A DNA stretch of 64,000 nt from Gemmatimonadota bacterium. Lineage in GTDB: Bacteria > JAAXHH01. The notes below the pieces were generated by a model, which was given only the letters and a program-made list of their open reading frames with translations, did not search any database and was not told the DNA's origin. Shown in pieces: positions 58,399-64,000 of the stretch. Numbering within the stretch: the stretch's first letter is position 1; the number at the start of each line of letters is the position of its first letter. The stretch spans positions 462,857 to 526,856 of the forward strand of contig JAPOZT010000011.1 of NCBI GenBank assembly GCA_026705925.1, given 5' to 3'. The position numbers and the translations under genes are program-made.

Positions 58399-59220
58399 AT
58401 GGAATCAAAAGACAGACAGGAAACCTGGGCGCAGACCAACAGTCTCCTGCTCCTGGGCATCGTCGACCTGCTCGAAGAGAAAGGGTTGCTGGACAGGGAC
58501 GGTTTCCTTGAGCGCCTGGCCACGTTCAAGGACGAATCCATCGATATCGGACTCTTCCGGAACACGGAAGACGAACTGCGGGGAGACGCGGGTTATCACT
58601 GCGGCGGGCAACAGGCCACGGTGCGCATGGCTGAGCGGATCGGCCTTTCATCGGAAGACCTGGTGCTGGACGCGGGGTGCGGCGCGGGCGGACCGGCCAG
58701 GCACCTGGCCGAAGCATGGGGCTGTTCGGTGGTCGGACTGGACCGCGAATACGACCGCCTTCTCATAGCGACCGTCCGTACGCGATTGATGGGTCTGCTG
58801 GACAAGGTACGTTTCAGGTTTGGGGATGCGGCCGAAATGCCCTTCGAGGACCACAGCTTCGACGTGGTATGGAGCCAGGGGGCATTGCCCTTCACCGGCG
58901 ATGTGAAGCGGATCTTCCAGGAATGCTATCGCGTGTTGCGTCCGGACGGAAGGCTCGCGGTACAAACTTCCTTTTTCACCGCCCGCCACACGGCCGAAGA
59001 CGACCGGCGCCATCCCGATTTCCTGCCGATCGGACCGCGGAATTACCTGGAACCGACCCTGGACTGCCTGAAAACCGTGGGTTTTGACCGGGTCGAATCC
59101 GAATGGGTCAAGGAATCGGTCGCCTTCTACAGCGAAAGATACCCGAAAGCGTCCGCCTGGTTCCGCGATCGAAAATACGGTTCATATATAGTAACCGCGA
59201 AGAAGTTCGAACATTCGTGA
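58399..59220 (+). CDS. Class I SAM-dependent methyltransferase
   Basis: A 273-residue methyltransferase. The N-terminal 70 residues include YHCGGQQATVRMAERIGL, a motif seen before the core in several small-molecule and sterol/tocopherol-type methyltransferases. Motif I is LVLDAGCGAGGPARHLAEAWGCSVVGLD (about 91-118), motif II VRFRFGDAAEMPFEDHSFDVVWSQGALPF, and IFQECYRVLRPDGRLAVQT completes the core. The substrate is unknown; small amines or lipids are possible. ATG 58399 starts the only plausible frame. It lies 24 bp before the MFS transporter gene, so the two may form a unit. Confidence 0.85.
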   Translation: MESKDRQETWAQTNSLLLLGIVDLLEEKGLLDRDGFLERLATFKDESIDIGLFRNTEDELRGDAGYHCGGQQATVRMAERIGLSSEDLVLDAGCGAGGPARHLAEAWGCSVVGLDREYDRLLIATVRTRLMGLLDKVRFRFGDAAEMPFEDHSFDVVWSQGALPFTGDVKRIFQECYRVLRPDGRLAVQTSFFTARHTAEDDRRHPDFLPIGPRNYLEPTLDCLKTVGFDRVESEWVKESVAFYSERYPKASAWFRDRKYGSYIVTAKKFEHS

Positions 59221-59244
59221 AGCTGAAATTGAGTTCAGAAAACC

Positions 59245-60552
59245 ATGCCGATACTCAAGACGATCTCCAGACAACTGATTAAGATCACAGAATTTGGAAT
59301 CTGGAAGCCGTTATTGAACCGCGACTTCAGATTGTTGTGGTTCAGTGAGACATTGTCATTCCTGGGAGATCGTATTCATTTCATCGCTATCATCTGGTTG
59401 ACCTATGAGGTTTTCGAATCAGGATTTGCGATGGCCACTGTCCTTGCCGTTTCCTCCATACCAAGATCGGTCTTCATGTTGGTAGGCGGGGCGATCAGCG
59501 ACTGGTGGTCGCCGAAGAAAATCGCACTGTACTCCAATTTAATACGGGCTGTTCTGCTCGTTGTATTCATCATTCTGATTAACACGGAAGTAGTGTCACT
59601 CGGCATGCTTTATGTATTCGCCGTTATCTTCGGATTTATCGGTGCCTTTTCATATCCGGCGTTTATGTCTCTTATCCCAATGACTACGAATAGAAAGAAT
59701 CTGGAAGCTGCAAACGGACTTATGCAAGGCTCTTCCCGGTTTTGTGGTATGGTGGGTCCGGCAATCGCAGGTCTGATCGTTGCAACATTCGGGGCATCGG
59801 TCGCCTTCAGTATTGACGCCGCAACCTTTGCCATCGGGGCAGCAGCCCTGTCCTTGATCCGGGTTAGGCATCAAGATACCGAATGCACAAATCAGGATGA
59901 AGTACGTACCGTCAGGGCGGTTTTTAGAGATATTCGTACAGGCATTTTGTTTGTCTGGCGAGATCCATTCTTGCGTGCTGTCTTGTTGGTGGTGTTTGTG
60001 TTGAACTTTTCCATGAGCGGTCCCTTTATCATAGGACTAGCCACATTGTCCAACACCGTATTTGACAGTGGCGCTTTAAATTTCGGGATCTTGCTTGCGG
60101 CGTATAGTGGTTCTGGATTGGCAGGCATGTTCATCGCGGGATCTGCCAAACGATTTAAAACCCGGAGTATAATCCTATTTGCCGTACCTGCGATCGTGGG
60201 TTTGGGTATGATCTCGCTAGGTCTGAATCATGACGTGGTGTTTTTCCTACTCGTCATTGCCATCATGGGCATAGTCATGGCCTATGGTAACGTGGTTGTC
60301 TTCGCATGGATTCAAAGGGTTGTCCCCTCGGACATCATCGGAAGGGTGATGAGTCTTATCATGGTTGCCTCGGTTGGCTTGGAACCGGTTTCTTACGCGA
60401 TTGCCGGCATGTTTGTTGATCAGCACGTAGAGTTGGTTTTTATAGTTTCCGGCGCAATGATCGCCTCTATTGCGGTCATACTACTGGCCAACGGTACGAT
60501 TATGAGTCTTTACAAGGCAGAACAGGAAGTGACTTTCGACGCTTCAGATTAA
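59245..60552 (+). CDS. MFS transporter (EntS-like exporter group)
   Basis: A 435-residue polytopic protein with about twelve hydrophobic segments. It begins, after a short basic N-tail, with NRDFRLLWFSETLSFLGDRIHFIAIIWLTYEV, the usual opening of the EntS/macrolide-efflux-like MFS subgroup. The intracellular loop GGAISDWWSPKKIALYSNLIRAV carries the MFS motif A (G-x-x-x-D-x-x-x-x-K/R). AFSYPAFMSLIPMTTNRKNLEAANGLMQ is a further family landmark. It probably exports a small molecule by proton exchange. The gene is visibly richer in A and T than almost everything around it, a sign of horizontal transfer. Confidence 0.88.
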   Translation: MPILKTISRQLIKITEFGIWKPLLNRDFRLLWFSETLSFLGDRIHFIAIIWLTYEVFESGFAMATVLAVSSIPRSVFMLVGGAISDWWSPKKIALYSNLIRAVLLVVFIILINTEVVSLGMLYVFAVIFGFIGAFSYPAFMSLIPMTTNRKNLEAANGLMQGSSRFCGMVGPAIAGLIVATFGASVAFSIDAATFAIGAAALSLIRVRHQDTECTNQDEVRTVRAVFRDIRTGILFVWRDPFLRAVLLVVFVLNFSMSGPFIIGLATLSNTVFDSGALNFGILLAAYSGSGLAGMFIAGSAKRFKTRSIILFAVPAIVGLGMISLGLNHDVVFFLLVIAIMGIVMAYGNVVVFAWIQRVVPSDIIGRVMSLIMVASVGLEPVSYAIAGMFVDQHVELVFIVSGAMIASIAVILLANGTIMSLYKAEQEVTFDASD

Positions 60553-60730
60553 ACTTATACTTGCACAGTGTATAGGATCTTGTAATAGGATATCTGTCCG
60601 AAGGATATGGGTAATGCCCTTCGTTATACCCCATTGTTAAATCCATAATTTAACATTTCCTTCTCGTGGCATGACGGCACGTCGTCAAGTCCTGATCGTA
60701 TTCAAGGGCATGAAATGAAGGAGAAGCAAC

Positions 60731-61393
60731 ATGACAACCTGGCGTGAAGTCACCTTTCGTGTCGAGTCTCAGGAAGCCGCTGAACTCGTAATCGATGATG
60801 AACGCGCAACAACCATCCTCGATCCCCTTCGCTCGCGTATCTTGGAGATTCTCGAAGCAGGAAAATCGGTGACGGAGATCTCAGATGCGATCGATGTTAC
60901 GGATGCCCGGGTGCTGTACCACGTGCAAAGACTGGCGGAGACGGGCGTCGTACGTCTGGAGGATGATGGAGCGGCGGCCCCCCGGAAATGGCGTTGTCTG
61001 CCTACGGCGGGAGTGATCCGCGTCCGGGCGGAGCAGGCGGTGGGCGATGATCCATTCGGACCGGGTGACGACCGGGACAAGGGGGGTAGTCAGGCCACGG
61101 AGGACGACCGAGCAGGGGAAGCTATCCCGGCGGACGTTGCCGGCCAGTTCAACCAGGCCTTTCGCGAAGCGGCCGAGGGGATGTACGGGCCGTCCTGCCA
61201 GGTGTCGATCAACCACAACCGCGCACGGATTTCGGAAGCACAGGCCGCCGAATTCAACCGCCGGCTGCTTGCACTCATTGAGGAGTACTTCCCACCCGGC
61301 AAAGGAGAACGGTCGGGTATCAAATACGGCTTCCACGGCGTGCTCACGCCGATCGATCTCCATCCACTTGGAGATGCTGATTCCGAAGATTAG
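60731..61393 (+). CDS. Winged-helix (ArsR-like) transcriptional regulator
   Basis: A 220-residue protein. Residues about 25-95 form a winged helix: ATTILDPLRSRILEILEAGKSVTEISDAIDVTDARVLYHVQRLAETGVVRLED, where TDARVLYHVQRLAETG is the recognition helix and following strand. The rest is an effector or dimerisation domain, with FNQAFREAAEGMYG and AQAAEFNRRLLALIEEYFPPG. A GGAG sequence lies upstream of the ATG. Its 178-bp upstream region contains the inverted repeat TATAC-N9-GTATA (60556-60574). It may control the MFS gene before it, but that is only proximity. Confidence 0.78.
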   Translation: MTTWREVTFRVESQEAAELVIDDERATTILDPLRSRILEILEAGKSVTEISDAIDVTDARVLYHVQRLAETGVVRLEDDGAAAPRKWRCLPTAGVIRVRAEQAVGDDPFGPGDDRDKGGSQATEDDRAGEAIPADVAGQFNQAFREAAEGMYGPSCQVSINHNRARISEAQAAEFNRRLLALIEEYFPPGKGERSGIKYGFHGVLTPIDLHPLGDADSED

Positions 61394-61491
61394 AGGGCCT
61401 TCGCGGCTACGATCCTCACCGCGGAAATATCCCCTGGGAAAAGAAGCGCCAGGTCACCGGAATTCCCATCCATCTCGTACCTCACGGAAGG

Positions 61492-61893
61492 TCATTGCTG
61501 GTTCTCGACAGCCTGCCGTCGCACCTCGTCATTCATCAGCACATCCGCGACGATCGCCACGATGTAAAACTTTCCTTCGAGCAGGTGTTCGTTGCTGTAA
61601 ATCGGTTCCAGTTTTATCCACCTTCGCAGGTTCAGGTTCCCCCGGACCGTGTTAAAAATAACGTCGTAAAACTTCTGCGTATCGTCAAACACCCAGTCCT
61701 TGGTGAAAATGATCCAGAATCCGATCTCTTCCGGTATGCCGTCCCAGTCGTTCGCGACCGCCCAGTTGATCTCGATTTCCGGATCGCTTTCGTATTTGAT
61801 GGACTTCGATTCCGTGCCCATGACGATACGGAGATGCAGATCCATATCGTTGATCCGGCTGAGCACGCCGTTCACGTCCTCGATGATGGCCAT
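61492..61893 (-). CDS. Hypothetical protein, 133 aa
   Basis: I do not recognise the family. The protein is soluble and acidic, with alternating strands and helices: an N-terminal helix MAIIEDVNGVLSRINDMD, strands LHLRIVMG and IEINWAVANDW, the aromatic GFWIIFTKDWVFDDTQKFYDVIFNTV, and a final helix after KFYIVAIVADVLMNDE. GGGAG upstream of the ATG gives a good ribosome-binding site, which supports it as a real gene. It lies between the regulator (convergent) and the ICMT-like gene (same strand, 44 bp upstream). Confidence 0.62.
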   Translation of the reverse strand: MAIIEDVNGVLSRINDMDLHLRIVMGTESKSIKYESDPEIEINWAVANDWDGIPEEIGFWIIFTKDWVFDDTQKFYDVIFNTVRGNLNLRRWIKLEPIYSNEHLLEGKFYIVAIVADVLMNDEVRRQAVENQQ

Positions 61894-61937
61894 TTACGCT
61901 CCCTGGTAAGTCAGATCCTAAGTTAAGTCCATCCGTT

Positions 61938-62441
61938 TCACGGCCCTTCCCACGGCCGTATCCTCGGTATCCAGCGCGGTACGTTTGCCTTGTACAGCCG
62001 GTAGAGTTCACCGAACCGGCGCTCCAGGCCCGGTTCCTCGTGGAGCGGGAAGTAGATCGCGCACACCGCGAAGAACACGCACATCCAGCCCGCCAGATAC
62101 CATGAGCCGAAGAGCAGGGATTCGGCGCCGAGGATGAGCAGCATGCCCGAATTCATGGGATTGCGCAGGTGGCGATAGGGGCCGAGGACGACCAGCTTCT
62201 CGGGCGGGGCCCACGGCGCCGGCGTACCCTTCCCGATCCGGTCGAACAGTGCCATGGTCCACGCCGCCAGGACCAGGCCGTCCAACGCCATCGCGATCAC
62301 GATCCAGAAGCGGAACTGGTTGGGCTCCGCCGGCGACAGTGCGCCCGGTGTATCGGCCAATACCCACAAGATCACGGCCGGGACATAGATCGTAGCCGCC
62401 GCCGGAAGAAGGACGACAGCCTTCGCGGTGGTCCATTTCAC
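61938..62441 (-). CDS. Isoprenylcysteine carboxyl methyltransferase-like membrane protein
   Basis: A 167-residue protein with four hydrophobic segments (about 5-27, 42-65, 98-115, 118-135). The C-terminal half contains GPYRHLRNPMNSGMLLILGAESLLFGSW and then HEEPGLERRFGELYRLYKANVPRWIPR; the PYRHLRNPM and E-P-x-L-x-x-x-F-G-x-x-Y patterns are the SAM-binding signature of ICMT/PEMT proteins. It probably methylates a lipid or small molecule at the membrane. GTG at 62439-62441 is chosen because GGGAG lies upstream; a TTG at 62462 would add seven residues. Confidence 0.83.
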   Translation of the reverse strand: MKWTTAKAVVLLPAAATIYVPAVILWVLADTPGALSPAEPNQFRFWIVIAMALDGLVLAAWTMALFDRIGKGTPAPWAPPEKLVVLGPYRHLRNPMNSGMLLILGAESLLFGSWYLAGWMCVFFAVCAIYFPLHEEPGLERRFGELYRLYKANVPRWIPRIRPWEGP

Positions 62442-62654
62442 AGGTGGCGCTCCCTGCCTCAATCGATGGTGTCAGCCCTATTCATGGCACCTGTTTTATA
62501 CGTTTTCCCGGCCAGCTGCACGATGGTATCTTACCGCGGCACCGGCATCCATGACAAAGGGGCTAAAAGCGGCTCGTGTCAAGCGATTGTGACCGCGTGA
62601 CTGAACCCTCTGCCTGGCCTCCTGAAATAAACGACTTGCAAACGTTTGTCGTTT

Positions 62655-62684
62655 TTGACAATATACTTAACCCATTCTAAGCTA
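62655..62684 (+). promoter_or_regulatory. Possible promoter of the M48 protease gene
   Basis: TTGACA (62655-62660) is a perfect -35 box; 17 nt later TAAGCT (62678-62683) is a poor -10, while TATACT at 62662-62667 is a better hexamer but wrongly spaced from it. The 10-nt palindrome CAAACGTTTG lies just upstream (62638-62647). The region 62463-62723 holds no gene. Confidence 0.35.
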
Positions 62685-62723
62685 TGTGAATCCGTTCCAA
62701 TGTACACAGCCGGGAGGTTTAGC

Positions 62724-63749
62724 GTGCAAAATGCCGGAAACGACTATCCATTGGAAGACGAGCGGGTACCTGCAGACGGATTAGACCAGACGAATCGAAC
62801 GGACCGGGCGCAGCCGGCGGACCAGCCGGAACAGGCGGACTGCGCCGGTGACGAAACGTACCGAGCAGACCAGACCGTTGACGATACGATCCGGCTGAAC
62901 TGGCGTGAGAAGCTGGTCGAATTCGGCCTGGTAATGGCGATGGCCATGTTCGGCACGCTGATCGGGGTATTGGTCGCCGTGACTTCTCTGATTACCATGC
63001 GCAATACCCTGGAGGATTTGGCGCCGGGATTCACGGAGGCGGGATCGATCCCGTTCATCATCCTGGTCGTCGTGGCCGTGGCTATCGGCAATGTCTGTTC
63101 GTTCAGCTGCGCGCCTTACATCATACGTCTCCTCTATCGCGGCAACGAGTTGAAGGACGAGCGGATGGACCGCGCCGTGCAACGCTTGGTATCCGTGACC
63201 GGGATGGACATCAGAGCCGAGAAGATCTACGCCATAAAGGGCAAGACTGCCAACGCCGTCGTGTCAGGTCTTTTCCGCAAGGCACAGTACATCTTCTTTA
63301 CCGACAAACTCCTGGAGCGAATGAGCGAAGGAGAGATCATGGCGGCCCTGGCCCACGAACTGGCTCATGGGCGGCACCGGCACATGCCCTGGATGTTCCT
63401 GGTTCTCCTGCTATGGACCCTCGCCGTCCAGGTATTCCTGAGTCTGATCGACTATTATGCCTACTTCGAGTCGATCGGAGAGTCCTGGAAAATGTGGGTG
63501 TTTTCCGGAATTAACTTAGTGAATATCTACCTGCTTATGTTACTCGTCCTGTTCCCGCTTTCGAGGCGTAACGAATACCAGGCGGACGGGACCGCTGCCC
63601 TGTGGGTGGGCATCGGCCTGTACAAGCAGGCCCTTTACCGGCTGCATCAGATCAACGACCAGCTGAAACCGCCGCGAAAGTTCCTCGCGAAGCTGGGCAC
63701 CCATCCGACGATGCAGGAAAGGCTGGAGCGGGTAGGGAGTCTGGAATAG
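62724..63749 (+). CDS. M48-family membrane zinc metalloprotease (HtpX/Oma1-like)
   Basis: A 341-residue protein. An N-tail of about 60 residues rich in Asp, Gln and Thr precedes two membrane helices (about 68-92 and 110-128). The catalytic motif HELAHGRHRH follows LLERMSEGEIMAALA, and the third zinc ligand is the Glu of RRNEYQADGTA near 290. Two more membrane segments lie between them. HtpX-type proteases degrade damaged membrane proteins. The start is GTG at 62724: GGGAGG lies six bases upstream, whereas the upstream ATG at 62700 has no such site. Confidence 0.9.
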   Translation: MQNAGNDYPLEDERVPADGLDQTNRTDRAQPADQPEQADCAGDETYRADQTVDDTIRLNWREKLVEFGLVMAMAMFGTLIGVLVAVTSLITMRNTLEDLAPGFTEAGSIPFIILVVVAVAIGNVCSFSCAPYIIRLLYRGNELKDERMDRAVQRLVSVTGMDIRAEKIYAIKGKTANAVVSGLFRKAQYIFFTDKLLERMSEGEIMAALAHELAHGRHRHMPWMFLVLLLWTLAVQVFLSLIDYYAYFESIGESWKMWVFSGINLVNIYLLMLLVLFPLSRRNEYQADGTAALWVGIGLYKQALYRLHQINDQLKPPRKFLAKLGTHPTMQERLERVGSLE

Positions 63750-63796
63750 CGCACCATTGGTGCGTTCCGCAACCGATCTGCTTTGGTTTAACGGAC

Positions 63797-64000
63797 TCAC
63801 TCCTGGTTCATCGCATCCACCGGGCTCAACTGCGATGCCTTCAAGGCCGGATAGATACCTGCGCAAAGACCTATGGCCAGTGAAATCGCCAGCGATACGA
63901 GGATATTCGATACCGAAGCGCCGCTCGTGAAAGCAAGGTCCCACACCTGATTCAAGACAAACGAGAAAACCGAACCGAGACCCAGTCCCAGCGATATACC
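63797..64000 (-). CDS. C-terminal part of an ABC permease of the MacB/FtsX type (cut by window end)
   Basis: Only the last 67 codons are visible. They read GISLGLGLGSVFSF near the window edge, a membrane helix SVSNILVSLAISLAIGLCAGIY, and end PALKASQLSPVDAMNQE before the stop at 63797-63799. The pattern A-G-x-Y-P-A-x-K-A-[SA]-x-L-x-P-[VI]-[DE]-A-[ML] is the universal end of MacB/FtsX-like permeases that drive tripartite or lipoprotein-type transport across the cytoplasmic membrane. The N-terminal part and any ATPase partner lie beyond the window. Confidence 0.85.
   Translation of the reverse strand, partial: GISLGLGLGSVFSFVLNQVWDLAFTSGASVSNILVSLAISLAIGLCAGIYPALKASQLSPVDAMNQE

Overview
This is a GC-rich, gene-dense bacterial chromosome segment. 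There are 56 protein-coding genes or gene parts, two of them cut by the window edges, plus two toxin-antitoxin gene fragments. I found no rRNA, tRNA, CRISPR array, insertion sequence or prophage. Four separate phytanoyl-CoA-dioxygenase-like (PhyH) enzymes, an M20 amidohydrolase, a sarcosine-oxidase-type flavoenzyme, a DUF1854/ABC-exporter cluster and a lexA-imuA-imuB-dnaE2 mutagenesis cassette suggest an uncultivated environmental heterotroph, perhaps of the Latescibacterota/Gemmatimonadota kind. That placement is inference from gene content only; no phylogenetic marker was analysed.

Layout. 1-4.9 kb: the end of an unknown gene, a methyltransferase, a complete hicAB toxin-antitoxin pair, an epimerase plus cysS, and an orphan HigA-type antitoxin beside what looks like a HigB start fragment. 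4.9-9.8 kb: two minus-strand groups, one being a binding lipoprotein with a PhyH enzyme, the other an overlapping trio (hydrolase/OsmC fusion, ACP-phosphodiesterase-like, sarcosine-oxidase-like). 9.8-18.2 kb: a large UPF0182 membrane protein, a small-molecule kinase, then a plus-strand run of a DUF2064-type transferase, murD, 3-hydroxyacyl-CoA dehydrogenase and an M24 peptidase. 18.2-27.9 kb: a serine hydrolase behind a promoter with a double-dyad operator, a GNAT protein, transketolase, an FGGY kinase, class I aldolase, a HisC-like aminotransferase and a PhyH enzyme.

28-37.4 kb: a higBA pair and a tight six-gene minus-strand operon: two ABC exporters with extra N-terminal domains, a DUF1854 protein, a PhyH enzyme, a GH32 fructosidase and a PLP deaminase/desulfhydrase. 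37.7-47.1 kb: a PfkB kinase, a beta-barrel protein, a very large Lhr-type helicase, and a minus-strand group of M20 amidohydrolase, PhyH and two tiny paralogous membrane proteins. 47.2-56.3 kb is rich in DNA-repair functions: a GIY-YIG nuclease, a 3'-5' exonuclease, and lexA-imuA-imuB-dnaE2 behind a promoter whose spacer is filled by a perfect 18-nt palindrome. 56.4-64 kb: a hicB fragment, an AAA/DUF4143 ATPase, an OsmC protein, a methyltransferase, a visibly AT-richer MFS transporter, a winged-helix regulator, an ICMT-like enzyme, an M48 protease and the end of a MacB/FtsX-type permease.

A theme across the window is short tandem duplication. In-frame 9-, 15-, 18- and 21-nt repeats sit in loops or tails of enzymes (FGGY kinase, Lhr, DnaE2, ImuA, ImuA/ImuB junction, ATPase), and 11- or 22-nt repeats sit in intergenic DNA near 47.2, 49.6 and 50.1 kb.
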